Below are positions 45,204 to 56,100 of a stretch of DNA of 64,000 nucleotides, one piece after another (positions within the stretch are counted from its first letter, which is position 1; each line of letters starts with the position of its first letter). The DNA comes from Sphingosinicella terrae. Lineage in GTDB: Bacteria > Pseudomonadota > Alphaproteobacteria > Sphingomonadales > Sphingomonadaceae. Below the pieces are notes generated by a model that did not search any database, was not told the origin of the DNA, and saw only the letters and a list, made by a program, of their open reading frames with translations. The stretch spans positions 744,001-808,000 of the forward strand of contig NZ_QDFY01000001.1 of assembly GCF_003347635.1 (NCBI RefSeq), written 5' to 3'. The position numbers and the translations under genes are program-made.

Positions 45204-48128
45204 TCATTCGCGTCCGTACCATTCGTCGAGACGCATCAGCTGATCATAATCGCCGTAGGGCGAATATTCGGGATGGAGCTTGGCGGTAAACGGCTCCGCC
45301 CCGGTCAGCCACTTGGCCGCCGCCGCAGCAAAATGGCGCGCGGCCATTGTGGTGAAGTCGGCCGCATCGAGACCGCTCCGCCTGCCGATCGGGCTGGCGA
45401 CATAGCCGAGACGGCCGGCCTTGCGCGCCAACGACCAATATTCGAAGCAGCCGGCACGGCCGGCCAAACCGTCGAAGCCGCCCTTCTCGGCGATCAGACC
45501 GAGCAGGCCGAGCTGGAGCGAAAATCCTTCGGCCACCGCGCGGCTGCTCGGTGGCTGCCCGGTCTTGTAGTCGACGATGGCGAGACTGCCGTCGGCACAC
45601 CGGTCGATCCGATCCGCGACCCCCTGCAGCCTCATGCCTGCAAATTCGCAGTGGCCGACGGCTTCGGCAAGTAGCGGGATGCGCCCTTCGACGCGATTGC
45701 GCTCGACTTCCGCGGCGATGAACTCGATGGCCTCCATCAGTCGGGGCTGCCACAGGGCGCGCATCAGCGGGTGTGCCGAGGCTCCGGCGAGCAGCGCCTC
45801 GGCGCGCGGCCGAAGCCGGGCCGGATCGCAGTCATCCTCCTTCATCCAGAGCTCGAGCACCTCGTGGACCGCGCTGCCCCGCCAGGCGGCGGTCGGATCG
45901 GCGTCGACCGCGTCGAGGCGGCCGAGCCGGAGCACGCGGCGCGCGTAGAAGGCAAAGGGATCGGCCTTCAGTCGGTCGACCTCCGTCACCGAGATGCTCG
46001 TCGGCCGCTCGCGCGGCGCCGGCGCGGGGCGTTCGGCGGGGCGGATCTCGCCCGGGCGGTCGATCGCGCGTGCCCACCGCGCCAGGACCGGATGCCGGGT
46101 GACTCCGCCGGTCATTGCTTCGAGCCGCAGCCACAGGCGCGACGCGATGGCAGGCGCCCGTGCATCGCGCCGAGCCCGCGTGACCAGCACCTCCGGCGCG
46201 CCCAGGGCGCCAGCAAAGTCGTGCGCGGCGAGACCGATCCGACGCTCGAGCGACGGCAATCCGAGCTCGGCGCGGAGCCGGGGCGCGAGCCAGGGGTCCG
46301 GCGCCGGCAAGGCGGGCCACACGCCTTCATTGAGGCCGCCCAGGATCATCAGATCGGCACGCTGGAGCCTGGCCTCGATCAGACCCCAGATGGAGATGCG
46401 AGGATGCTGTCCGTAGGGCGGGCGAACCGCGACCGCCGCCATGATCCGCTCGAGCAAGGGCGGCAACTCGGCCGCAGCGACCGGATCGGGGCCCTCCCCC
46501 GCCCCCTCCTCCAGGCTGGCGAACAGGTCGGCCGCCGCCTGTCCGGCGGGACCGGCCCAGAGACCGTCCCCGCAAAGCGCTGCGGCTGCCTCGCGCAGGG
46601 CGGCGAGACGCTGACCGAAGGGAATGAAGTCTTGCGACGCCCGCTCGAGCGGCCGCAATCGTTCGACCGCCGCCGGCCACCAGGACGCGGCTTGGCCCCG
46701 CAGTCGATCGTTTCGATCGCCGCGCGGCGCCAGCGCCTCGGTCACTCCGTCCAGGCCGGAAGGCGGGCGCGGGCCGCGCAGGGCGAGGTCGAGCAAACGC
46801 GCGCCGTCGAGCCAGGCGAGCCGAGCCGGCCCGGCGGCAACAAGCGGATGCTTGAGCAAGGCGAGCAGCGGCACCGGCGCGAACCGGTCGGCGGCCGCGG
46901 CCGCCAAGGCCAGCAGCAAGGTACCCGGCGGGGTTTGCGACAGCGGGCGGCCGGCGCTGTCATCCGCCTCGATTCCCCATCGGCGCAGATGGGCCGAAAC
47001 CCGCCTCGCGAGCGCGCGGTCCGGGGTGACCAGCGCCGCCGTCCGGCCGGGTTGCTCGAGCGCCTCGCGCAGCGACACGGCGATCGCCTGCGCTTCATGG
47101 GCCGGATCGGCGAGCTCGAGCGCGCGGATGCCGCCGAGGCGCCGCTCATGCGGTCGCAGACCCTGCCACTTCTGGGTGAAGGCGGCCGGCGCCATGGCGT
47201 GCGCCACCGCGCGGCTGCGGGCCGCCGGGGCGTCGCGGCCGCCGCCGAAGCGCCAGCGGCGAACCTCGCCGCGGCCGACGCCGATCCGATCGAGCAGCAG
47301 CTTGAGGTGGAATTGCGGATGAGTCTCGATCGACGGCTTGCGTCGTTCCGTCTCGGGGTCTGGAACGTGGGGTCCGAGCGCCTGCCATTCCGCTTCAGGC
47401 ATCTCGAGATCGAGGCCGGGCAGGACGACCAGACCGCCAGGGAGCCGCGACACCCGGCGCAGCAGGCGCGCGACGGCCGGAGCGGCGGTGGTCACGCCGG
47501 CGACACAGACGAATCCTGGCGGCGGAGATTCGCGCCAGCGCCGGGTGACGGCGTCGAGCAGACGATTGCGGCGATCCGCGAGATCGATCCGGCCGCGTTC
47601 CGCCAGCAGCTTCTGCCATTCCGCCAGGATCAGCCGAAGCTGGTCGAGCGACTTCTGCCAGTGGATCGACAAGTCCGGGAAATCGGCCGCGAACGCCTCG
47701 AGCCGCGACGGCGGCACTTCCTCGACCAGCAGCTGGTCGAGCGTGCGTGCCAGATCCTCGGCGAGCCGGAGCGACTCGGCCGCGCCGAAGCCGAGACGAT
47801 GCTGGACCATCCGGCCGAGCAGGAGCTGCCGGGCGATCGGATCGATCGCCGGCGGCACCGGGTATTCGGCGTCCAGCGGCTCCAGCGCGCCGCCGATACG
47901 CTCTCCCAGATCCGGGTCGCCGACCGGGACCAGCCGCGGCAGCAGCAGTCCGCCGCCCGAGCGCCGGACGAACGCATCCTGGATCGCGCGGGCGGCGCGG
48001 TTGTTCGGGACCAGCAGGACACCCTGCGCCAGGGCCATCGGATGGCCGCCGCAGCGCACGACCAGGCCGGCGGCGAGCGCGTCCGCAAAGGCGCGGTGAG
48101 GCGGAATGGTGAAGACCGAAGGGTGCAC
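45204..48128 (-). CDS. addB: Double-strand break repair protein AddB
   Basis: 974-residue partner of AddA. The N-terminal region (GVLLVPNNRAARAIQDAF) is the helicase-like fold without a normal Walker A, as is usual in alphaproteobacterial AddB; the C-terminal RecB-type nuclease has LQGVADRIDRCADGSLAIVD and YKTGQPPSSRAV. The frame is open to 48515, but upstream codons overlap murU; GTG 48128 (VHPSVFTIPPHRAFADA) gives the family start. It follows murU by 58 bases. addA should start at its stop codon but is about 8 kb away. Confidence 0.9.
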   Translation of the reverse strand: MHPSVFTIPPHRAFADALAAGLVVRCGGHPMALAQGVLLVPNNRAARAIQDAFVRRSGGGLLLPRLVPVGDPDLGERIGGALEPLDAEYPVPPAIDPIARQLLLGRMVQHRLGFGAAESLRLAEDLARTLDQLLVEEVPPSRLEAFAADFPDLSIHWQKSLDQLRLILAEWQKLLAERGRIDLADRRNRLLDAVTRRWRESPPPGFVCVAGVTTAAPAVARLLRRVSRLPGGLVVLPGLDLEMPEAEWQALGPHVPDPETERRKPSIETHPQFHLKLLLDRIGVGRGEVRRWRFGGGRDAPAARSRAVAHAMAPAAFTQKWQGLRPHERRLGGIRALELADPAHEAQAIAVSLREALEQPGRTAALVTPDRALARRVSAHLRRWGIEADDSAGRPLSQTPPGTLLLALAAAAADRFAPVPLLALLKHPLVAAGPARLAWLDGARLLDLALRGPRPPSGLDGVTEALAPRGDRNDRLRGQAASWWPAAVERLRPLERASQDFIPFGQRLAALREAAAALCGDGLWAGPAGQAAADLFASLEEGAGEGPDPVAAAELPPLLERIMAAVAVRPPYGQHPRISIWGLIEARLQRADLMILGGLNEGVWPALPAPDPWLAPRLRAELGLPSLERRIGLAAHDFAGALGAPEVLVTRARRDARAPAIASRLWLRLEAMTGGVTRHPVLARWARAIDRPGEIRPAERPAPAPRERPTSISVTEVDRLKADPFAFYARRVLRLGRLDAVDADPTAAWRGSAVHEVLELWMKEDDCDPARLRPRAEALLAGASAHPLMRALWQPRLMEAIEFIAAEVERNRVEGRIPLLAEAVGHCEFAGMRLQGVADRIDRCADGSLAIVDYKTGQPPSSRAVAEGFSLQLGLLGLIAEKGGFDGLAGRAGCFEYWSLARKAGRLGYVASPIGRRSGLDAADFTTMAARHFAAAAAKWLTGAEPFTAKLHPEYSPYGDYDQLMRLDEWYGRE

Positions 48129-48186
48129 GGCCGGGAGAGTAGAGATCGCCCGCGCGAAGTCGAGCCCGCGGCCGCGGCCGCGTGCC

Positions 48187-48951
48187 TCAGACCTCGCGCA
48201 GCATCTCCTCCGTTTTCCGGATATTCTCGGGCTGGCCGATGTCGAACCAGAGGCCCTGGTGCACGGCCCCGAAGCAGCGGCCTTGCTCGATCGCCTTGTC
48301 CCACAGGCGGTTGGTCGAGAACGGCCCCTCCGGGTGGTCGCCCGCGAACAGCCGCTTCGAGACGATCTGGATGCCGGTATAGACGAACGGCGCGACCGAG
48401 CGCGGGCGGCGCCGGGCAAGCGCTCCGGTCGGAGCCATATGGAAGTCGCCGCGGCCGCCATGGCAGTGGGCACGGGCGAGCGGAACGAGCAGCAGCAGGG
48501 CATCCATCCGCGCATCGTCCCAGCTCGACGCGAGCAGCTTCAGCGCGTCGACCGGCCCGTCGATCCACAGATTGTCAGAATTGACGACGAGGAAGGGATC
48601 GGCGTCGATCAGCGGCATCGCCTTGATCAGCCCGCCGCCGGTCTCGAGCAATTGGCCGCGCTCGTCCGAAATGACGATCTCGAGGCCGTTGCTGCGGTTG
48701 CGCAGATGAGCCTCGACGGCATCGGCGAGATAGTGGACGTTGACCACGGCCTTGCGCACGCCGGCGGCGCGGAGCCGATCGAGCGCATGGTCGATGAGCG
48801 GCCGGCCGGCCACCTCGATGAGCGGCTTCGGTCGCGTTGCGGTGAGCGGCCGCATGCGCTTGCCGAGACCGGCGGCCATCACCATCGCGGTCCCGGGGAC
48901 GGCCGCGCCGGGATTGGGCCGCAGCGCCAGCGGCTTGCGGTATCGACTCAT
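48187..48951 (-). CDS. murU: MurU-like N-acetylmuramate-1-phosphate uridylyltransferase
   Basis: Nucleotidyltransferase of 254 residues with the signature VMAAGLGKRMRPLTATRPKP (residues 24-43), the metal-binding VVNSDNLWID and the late motif FDIGQPENIRKTEEML. In the cell-wall recycling bypass it makes UDP-MurNAc from MurNAc-1-phosphate supplied by AmgK. ATG 48951 overlaps the amgK stop (ATGA), so the pair is translated together. An in-frame extension upstream is antisense-like and not needed. Assignment as MurU rests on the amgK pairing; general sugar-phosphate activity is the alternative. Confidence 0.85.
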   Translation of the reverse strand: MSRYRKPLALRPNPGAAVPGTAMVMAAGLGKRMRPLTATRPKPLIEVAGRPLIDHALDRLRAAGVRKAVVNVHYLADAVEAHLRNRSNGLEIVISDERGQLLETGGGLIKAMPLIDADPFLVVNSDNLWIDGPVDALKLLASSWDDARMDALLLLVPLARAHCHGGRGDFHMAPTGALARRRPRSVAPFVYTGIQIVSKRLFAGDHPEGPFSTNRLWDKAIEQGRCFGAVHQGLWFDIGQPENIRKTEEMLREV

Positions 48952-49943
48952 GCGGCGCTCCCCTTGCGCCACGCCTCCCCCCGCTTGTCGGGGGGCACGT
49001 TGGCGTCGAACCAGGCGGCGACCGGCGCCAGAGCGGGATGGACGAGGTTGCGCTCGAGATACCCCCACACCCGCGGCAGCAGCGGCAGATAATGAGGCTT
49101 GCCGTCGCGCTTCCACAGCCGGGTGAAGATGCCGAGGATCTTGGTGTTCCGCTGCGCGCCGAGTATCTCATATTCGGCGCGGAACCGGACAGGATCGGCA
49201 ATCCCGGCAGCGGCGACGAAGCGGTCGAACATCGCGGCCTCGAGCTCGGCCGGTACCTCGCGGCGCGCATCCTGGAGCAGCGAGACCAGGTCGTAGGCGC
49301 GGTGGCCGGCGAGCGCGTCCTGGAAATCGAGCAGTCCAAGTTCGGCGCGATCGGGAAGCACCATCAGATTGTCGGCATGATAATCGCGCAAGACGAGAAC
49401 GGGATCGTTCGCGACTTCCTCTATTATGCCGGTCCAGATCCTTCCCCAGTTGGCGAGAAAGCCGCCGGCCTCGGCATCGATGTCCAAAGCGGGGCAATAG
49501 AATTCGGTGAACAGGCCGACCTCACGCTCCATCGCCGCCTCGTCATAGGGGCCGAGGTCCGTCGGGGCAGGCTGCATGGCGAGGCGCGCGAGCATGTCCA
49601 CCGCCGTCTCGTAGATCGCGAGCTCCCGCTCCGGCTTGCGTTGCAGGAGCGGCGTCACGCGGTCGTCCCCGAAATCCTCGAGCAGCAGCAGGCCGATCCC
49701 GCGATCGACGGCCAGCGGCCGTGGCGGCGAGAAGCCGCGGTCAAGCAGATGACCGGCGACGCGCAGGAACGGTCCGACATCCTCATGCTCCGGCGGCGCG
49801 TCCATCAGCACGGCGGTACGGCCGTCGCCGGCATGGACCCGAAAGTAGCGGCGGAAGCTGGCATCACCGGCGAGCGGCCGGATTTCGGCCCCCGCCCAGC
49901 CATGTTCTGCCAGGAAGCCAGGCGCCGCGGCGGGCGGAATCAT
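48948..49943 (-). CDS. amgK: AmgK-like N-acetylmuramate/N-acetylglucosamine kinase
   Basis: Aminoglycoside-phosphotransferase-fold kinase of 331 residues. Catalytic loop VLRDYHADNLMVLPD and metal-binding GLLDFQDALAGH are intact; N-terminal ASFRRYFRV is the ATP-binding strand. Family members phosphorylate the anomeric position of MurNAc/GlcNAc for peptidoglycan recycling. ATG 49943 overlaps the tsaE stop (ATGA); another ATG at 49958 would place an eight-base C-tract inside its first codons. Ends overlapping murU. Assignment as AmgK is by context and fold. Confidence 0.85.
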   Translation of the reverse strand: MIPPAAAPGFLAEHGWAGAEIRPLAGDASFRRYFRVHAGDGRTAVLMDAPPEHEDVGPFLRVAGHLLDRGFSPPRPLAVDRGIGLLLLEDFGDDRVTPLLQRKPERELAIYETAVDMLARLAMQPAPTDLGPYDEAAMEREVGLFTEFYCPALDIDAEAGGFLANWGRIWTGIIEEVANDPVLVLRDYHADNLMVLPDRAELGLLDFQDALAGHRAYDLVSLLQDARREVPAELEAAMFDRFVAAAGIADPVRFRAEYEILGAQRNTKILGIFTRLWKRDGKPHYLPLLPRVWGYLERNLVHPALAPVAAWFDANVPPDKRGEAWRKGSAA

Positions 49944-50383
49944 GGGGGGGGCGGCCATCGGCTCCCCCAAGCGGGCGGCACCTGCGCTGTCAAGGCGCGC
50001 GCCCCGCGCGACTCGGCGAAGACCAGCTGCAGCGTGCCGGGCCACAGCGACGGCAGCCGCTCCGGCCATTCGACGAGCAGGACCGCCTCCTCGCGGGCAT
50101 CCTCCAGCCCGAGCTCCTCCAGCTCGGCAGGATCCTCGATCCGGTAGAGATCGACATGCCAGACTGGGATGCGCGTCTCCGGCGGTTCGTAGGCGATGAC
50201 GATCGGGAAGGTCGGGCTGGCCACATCGCCCCGATGCCCCAGGCCGTGCAAGATGCCCCGCGCCAGTGTCGTCTTGCCCGCTCCCAGAGGGCCCTGCAGG
50301 GCGACGACGTCGCCCGGCCTCAGCTGCGCGGCGAGCTGCCGGCCGAACGCCTCCGTCTCCTCCGGTTCGGCCAGGCGAATCAT
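49940..50383 (-). CDS. tsaE: tRNA threonylcarbamoyladenosine biosynthesis ATPase TsaE
   Basis: 147-residue P-loop protein needed for t6A modification of tRNA with TsaB/TsaD. Walker A is GPLGAGKTTLARG near residues 30-42; the SPTF motif (DVASPTFPIV) and WHVDLYRI plus LLVEWPERLP follow, all typical. The C-terminus ends in WGSRWPPPP encoded across an eight-base homopolymer of C. It lies ten bases after divL and overlaps amgK, in the usual alphaproteobacterial order. Confidence 0.93.
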   Translation of the reverse strand: MIRLAEPEETEAFGRQLAAQLRPGDVVALQGPLGAGKTTLARGILHGLGHRGDVASPTFPIVIAYEPPETRIPVWHVDLYRIEDPAELEELGLEDAREEAVLLVEWPERLPSLWPGTLQLVFAESRGARALTAQVPPAWGSRWPPPP

Positions 50384-50393
50384 CGTCGGCCGC

Positions 50394-52781
50394 TCATTCC
50401 GCGACGTCGCGGGCGGGATAGGCGGCCTGCTGTTCCATCGTCCGCGGCAGGGTCACGGTGACCGTCGTCCCCTGCCCCGGCCGCGATTCCAGCGAGATCG
50501 ATCCGCCATGAGCCTCGACGAACTGCTTGGCGAGCGGAAGACCGAGACCGACGGTCGCGGCATTCTCGGTGCGAGCCTCCATCGTTCGCGAGAAGCGGTC
50601 GAAAACCTTTCCCAGGTCGGCCGGAGAGATGCCGTGGCCATTGTCCGAGACGACGATCCGCGCCTCCTCGCGATCGCCGTCCGCCCGAAGCAGCACGCGG
50701 CCGCCGCGCTCGGTATAAGCGAGGCTGTTGCCGAGAATGTTGCCGAGCGCCTGGCTCAGCCGGCGGGGATCGCCGATCACCAACCCGACCGAGGCATCGA
50801 TCTCCGCAACGAGGGCGATCTCCTTTCGACCGGCGCCTTCGCGAATGGCGGCGGCGGCTTCCTGACACAGGGTTGCGAGATCGACCTCGTCCTCGGCCAG
50901 CAGGAGCGCGCCCGTGTCGCTTTGGGTGAGGTCGAGGACATTGTCGATGAGGATGCCGAGACGGCCGACGCTGTCCATGATCGCGGCGACATATTCCGCC
51001 GCCGTCGGCGGGAGCGCCCCAGCATAGCCGCCGGCGAGCATCTCGGCGAAGCCCGCGATGGAGGTAAGCGGCGTGCGCAGCTCGTAGCTCATGTTCGAGA
51101 CGAAGGCGGTCTTCAGCCGGTCCGCCTCCTCCAGCGCCTCGTTGCGATCGCGGAGCGCCGATTCGACCTTCCGGCTGTCGGTGATGTCGAGCATCGTGAA
51201 GAGGGCGGCGCCGTCTGGGAGCGGCACGGCGGCAAACTCGAATTCGCGGCCGTCGACCATCGCCACTCGCCCTGACCGCTGCTTGCGCTCCTGGGTCGCG
51301 CTCCTCACCAGCTCGCGCACCAGGCCGGCATGCTTGGGCTGTTTGAGGCGCGCGGCGAGATGGGGCGTCAGCGCATCGACGCGCGGATGCTGGACGAGCT
51401 GCTCCTCGTCGAACCCCCACAATTGCATGAAGCGCTGGTTCCACAGGCTGAGGCGGCCGTCGGACGCGAACACGCCGATCGCCTCGAACAGATTGTCGAG
51501 CGTGGCGCTGCGCACGCGCAGCAGGGTGTCGCGGGCCGAGGCGAGCTGGATCTGCTCCGTGCGATCCTCGAAGATGAGCAGCAAGCCGCCGTCCGGGAGC
51601 GGCTGGGCGACCACCCGCAGATGCTTGCCGCCGGGCAGCAGCCAATCCTCCTCGTCGGCGGAGAGTCCGCTCGTGAACCAGGCGCGATGCTCGTTCTTCC
51701 ACTCGGGGAAGTCGCGCACCTCCGGGAGGTGGCCAGCCTCGCGCATCGCATCGATCAGCCGGTCGAATTCGGGCCGGTCGGCGAGGAAGTCGCCGGGCAG
51801 CGAGAACAAACGGGCGAAGGGCTGGTTGAAGAAGATCAAGCTGCGGTCGCGGGCGAATTGCGCGACGCCCGCTGAAAGCCGATCCAGCATGTCGCGCTGT
51901 GCGCGTGCGAAGCGGGCGAGCTCGGCCCGCGCCTCCTCCTGGTCCTCGACGTCGATGGCGTAGCCCGCGACTCCGCTATTGCCGAGCGGCACCTCGACGA
52001 TCCGCATCATCCGGCGCTCGCCGGCGATCGTCACCGGCACGGTGCGCTGGACCGGCTCCTGGCGTTCGCGCGCCTCGCCCGCGGCGGCGAGCGCCACCTG
52101 GCTGCCGACATCCTCGAGCAGCTCGGTCCCCTCTGCGACGACGGTCGCGGCGTCCGACGCTTCGACGGCCGCGACATAGGCTCCGTTGACCATCGCCAGG
52201 GACAGGTCCGGGCCACGATGCCACATCGGAAAGGGCGCCAGCTCGATCAGGCGGGACAGCGCCTCGAGCGCCGCTGAGCGCCGCTCCAGCCGCGCCCGAA
52301 GCGTGGTCGCCTGGGCCTCGATTTCGCTGACGTCGAAGAACCAGAGCACCGCCGCCCCGCCGGGAAAAGCCGCCGGAGCCGGCCCGCCCTCGATCCGCAG
52401 CGTCCGCGCCGACCCCGGCGGACGCAAGGTCGTGTGGACGGTCCCGCCGACCGCGGCCTCATCGACGCAGCGGGCGAGGCGGTCGGACTCGTCGGGCTGC
52501 AGTCCCAGCGCCTCGACCAATTCGGTCCAGCGCTCCGGCAAGACGTCCAGACCGAGCATCGCCGCCAGCCTCGCCTCGCTCTCCAGCCTCCCGTCGCGGC
52601 CGATCAGCAGCGGCGTCGCGGGCCCGGCTGCGAGCAGGCCTTCCAGACGGGCGCTCGAGCCGACCACCTCCGCCGCGGCGCCCGCCAAGCGGCGCGCGCG
52701 CAGCGTCGCCCACAGGGCGATGGCGAGCCAACCGCCGGCAACGAGGCCGGCGAGCGCTGCCAGGGAGCCGGTCAGCATCAT
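50394..52781 (-). CDS. divL: Non-canonical sensor kinase DivL
   Basis: Cell-cycle regulator that in Caulobacter controls CckA and so CtrA. About 795 residues: an N-terminal membrane helix (SLAALAGLVAGGWLAIALWA), several PAS-type domains, and a C-terminal kinase core. At the phospho-acceptor box the sequence is NMSYELRTPLTS, with Tyr instead of His at about residue 566 (codon at 51084-51086), the hallmark of DivL. The ATPase domain has SDNGHGISP and VGLGLPLAKQF. Start is uncertain: ATG 52781, 52778 or 52823. Order divL-tsaE supports the call. Confidence 0.9.
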   Translation of the reverse strand: MMLTGSLAALAGLVAGGWLAIALWATLRARRLAGAAAEVVGSSARLEGLLAAGPATPLLIGRDGRLESEARLAAMLGLDVLPERWTELVEALGLQPDESDRLARCVDEAAVGGTVHTTLRPPGSARTLRIEGGPAPAAFPGGAAVLWFFDVSEIEAQATTLRARLERRSAALEALSRLIELAPFPMWHRGPDLSLAMVNGAYVAAVEASDAATVVAEGTELLEDVGSQVALAAAGEARERQEPVQRTVPVTIAGERRMMRIVEVPLGNSGVAGYAIDVEDQEEARAELARFARAQRDMLDRLSAGVAQFARDRSLIFFNQPFARLFSLPGDFLADRPEFDRLIDAMREAGHLPEVRDFPEWKNEHRAWFTSGLSADEEDWLLPGGKHLRVVAQPLPDGGLLLIFEDRTEQIQLASARDTLLRVRSATLDNLFEAIGVFASDGRLSLWNQRFMQLWGFDEEQLVQHPRVDALTPHLAARLKQPKHAGLVRELVRSATQERKQRSGRVAMVDGREFEFAAVPLPDGAALFTMLDITDSRKVESALRDRNEALEEADRLKTAFVSNMSYELRTPLTSIAGFAEMLAGGYAGALPPTAAEYVAAIMDSVGRLGILIDNVLDLTQSDTGALLLAEDEVDLATLCQEAAAAIREGAGRKEIALVAEIDASVGLVIGDPRRLSQALGNILGNSLAYTERGGRVLLRADGDREEARIVVSDNGHGISPADLGKVFDRFSRTMEARTENAATVGLGLPLAKQFVEAHGGSISLESRPGQGTTVTVTLPRTMEQQAAYPARDVAE

Positions 52782-53180
52782 CGGCGGATTGCCTCGTCCC
52801 AGGCCCGACAACAGGTGTGGCATTGACGCATCGCGCGCTGTCCTAGCCCGCCCGCCCGGCAAGCGGAAGCGGTGCCCGGCCCAGACCATCTGCCATTCGG
52901 CGCGCCCGGCGCAGCGGCAATAAAATATAGGAAAAAATTGGGCGATCGGCACTTTCCGTCACATTCGAACCGAGCCGCATCGCCGCGGCCACGCCACGCT
53001 GCCCGGAGCTCCCCGACCATGCACGCTGGGGCAAAAGCCAGCTGTTGCAAATGTGTTACACACCTGAACTTTCGATGAATCGCCGTCATCGTTCGCTTGA
53101 GTTGAGGGGGGAAAAAGGCTGTGGACCCATCATTGCCGCTTTGCTGGCGGTATTCTCTTATCCCTGGGGGAGAAGTCAGG
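52782..53180. other. Intergenic region between divL and TonB receptor
   Basis: About 400 bases between divergent genes with no credible ORF. It must hold both promoters. Notable bits are an AT-rich run (52919-52940) and a perfect odd-centred palindrome TGTGT-T-ACACA at 53052-53062. A purine-rich GGGGGAGAAGTCAGG precedes the receptor ATG as ribosome site. I could not place convincing -35/-10 pairs. Confidence 0.5.
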
Positions 53181-56100
53181 ATGAAGAAGCTTAACCTGCT
53201 CAGCACGAGCGCCATTGGCTCCGCTGCGCTTTTCGGCATGGCCATCGCCTTCGCGAGCCCTGCTCATGCTCAGAACGAGCAGGATTCCACGGCCCAGCTC
53301 GATACCGAGCAGGAGATCGAGTCGGGCGAGGCCGCCGATGAAGGCGAGACCCTCGTCATCACCGGTTCGCGTATCCGTCGTCCAAATCTCGAGTCGGTCG
53401 TCCCGACGACGTCAGTCGGCGGCGAGGAATTCTTCGAGACCGGCCAGACCTCGGTCGGCGACACGCTGAACGAGCTGCCGGCCCTGCGCAGCACCTTCAG
53501 CCAGTCCAACTCGACCCGGTTCCTCGGCACCGCCGGTCTGAACCTGCTCGACCTTCGCGGTCTCAACACCCAGCGCACCCTGGTGCTGGTGAACGGCCGC
53601 CGCCACGTCGGCAGCGACATTCTCAGCAACGCCGTCTCGCCGGACGTCAACACCTTCCCGACCGACCTCATCGAGCGTGTCGACCTGGTGACGGGCGGCA
53701 ACTCGGCCATTTACGGCTCGGACGCCATTGCGGGCGTGGTCAACTTCATCCTGCGTCGTGACTTCGAAGGCATCCAGATGCGCGGCCAGGGCGCCGTCAC
53801 GACCTATGGCGACGGCGGCTCCTATTATGGCAGCCTCCTTGCCGGTCACAATTTCGGGGACGGCCGCGGCAACGTGGCGATCAACCTCGAATATGCCCAC
53901 CAGGAGGACGTCTACGCTCCCGGCCGGCCGAACCTGCGGCAGAACGACAACTTCGTCGTCGTCGACACCGATCCGGGCGGCACTCCGAACGGCGCCGACG
54001 GCAATCCGGACCGCGTCTTCTTCCGCGACATCCGTTTCGCGACCCTGTCGGTCGGCGGCCAGGTCGGCTTCGCCAGCCCGACCGGCGCCTGCGGCCGCGA
54101 CGCCCTGGGCAATCCGTTCACCTGCGCGTTCGTGTTCCAGCCGGACGGCACCTTGGTCCCGCAGACCGGCACCCGCGTCGGCCTGGCGCCGAACGGCAAC
54201 TTTATCGGCGGCAACGGCATCAACAACCGCGAGCGCCGCTCGTTCGGCCTGTTCCCGCAGCTCGACCGGTACAGCGCGAACCTGATCGCCCACTACACCT
54301 TCTCGCCGGCGCTCGAAGCGTTCATCGAGGCGAAGTATGTGCGCACCGAATCGCTGGGCAGCACCAGCGGCCCGGCCTTCTTCCAGGGTTCGACGATCGA
54401 GCCGCCTGCGGGCATCCCGTTCACCGGTCGTGAGCGTCCGCGCCTCGACAATCCGTTCCTGACCGCCCAGGCGCGCGCGCTGATCACCGAGCAGCTCATC
54501 GCGTCGGGCGTCCCCGCAGCGTCGATCACCGACTCGACCCGGTTCCTGCTTCGCAAGAACATCCTCGAGATCGGCGACCGCGAGGAAGAGGCGACCCGCG
54601 AGACTTGGCGGATCGTGGCGGGCGTCCGCGGCGACATCGCCGAGAACTGGAATTACGAGCTGTCGGCCAATTATGGTGAGTTCGAAGAGCGCACCGTCGT
54701 CGGCGGCAACCTCAACGTCCAGCGCTTCGCGCTCGCCATGGATGCGGTCCGCGATCCGGCGACCGGCAACATCGTCTGCCGATCGCAGATCGACCCGGCG
54801 GCGGCGGTTCCCTATCCGTTCGTCGACCCGGCGGTGGCGGAGGCCAATCTGGCCGCCGACGTCGCGGCCTGCGTTCCGCTCAATCCGTTCGGGGTCGGCA
54901 ACGTCACGCCGGAGATGCGCAATTATCTCGTCACCGACGCGATCTCCGAAGGGCGGATCAGCCAGTTCGTCTTGAACGGCTTCATCTCGGGCGATTCGAG
55001 CCGCTGGTTCGAGCTTCCGGGCGGCCCGATCGGCGTCGCTATCGGCGCGGAATATCGCCGCGAGACGGCCTTCTTCCAGACCGACGAGAATGTCGCCAAC
55101 GGCCTGACCTTCTACAACGCGCTGCCGCTGTTCGATCCGCCGGCCTTCGAGGTGAAGGAGCTGTTCGGCGAGCTTCGCTTCCCGATCCTCGCCAACACGC
55201 CCTTCTTCGAGGAGCTGACGGCGTCGGTCGCGGGCCGCGCGTCCGACTATAAGGGCGCGACCGGCACGGTTTACGCGTACAATGCGGGCCTCGAATGGGC
55301 GCCGATCCGGGACATCCGTTTCCGCGGCAACTATTCCCGCGCGGTCCGGGCGCCGAACCTGGCGGACCTGTTCTCCGATCAGTCGCAGAACTTCGCTCCG
55401 GGCTTCAACGATCCCTGCTCGGCGCGGAACATCGGTGCCGGCTCGGCCACCCGCGCGGCGAACTGCGCGGCGGACGGGCGCCCCGGCGACTATGACTATG
55501 TCTATGTCGAGTCGCTCGAGATCCTGAGCGGCGGCAATCCGGATCTGCGGGAAGAAACCTCCGACTCCTGGACGTTCGGTGCGGTCATCCAGCCGCGCTT
55601 CATTCCGGGCCTGTCGGTGTCCGTCGACTATTACGACATCACCGTCGACGACGTGATCACGGCTCCGACCGCCCAGCAGATCGTCAACGCCTGCTATGAC
55701 GCGGCCAGCCTGGACAACCCGTTCTGCGACCTCTTCGAGCGCAACACGGGTCCGGGTGACGGTCCGGCCGGAGAGATTCCGTTCCGGATCCTCGAGGGTA
55801 CCCTCCAGCAGACCCTGCTCAACTACGCGCAGCTGACGGCTCGGGGCATCGATATCGAGGCCGCCTATCGCCACGATTTCGAGGGTATCGGCCGGCTGAA
55901 TGCGCGGCTGAACTACACCCACGTCCTCGAGCGCAACCAGTACCTCAACCCGGCCGATCCGGGTCGTGCGGACCGGTTGCTCTCGGAGCTGGGTGATCCC
56001 CAGGACTCCTTCAACCTGAATGTCTCCATGGAGAGCGGCCCGGTCACGGTCGGCTATCAGATGCGTTACATCAGCAAGATGGTCGTGAACTTCTACGAGG

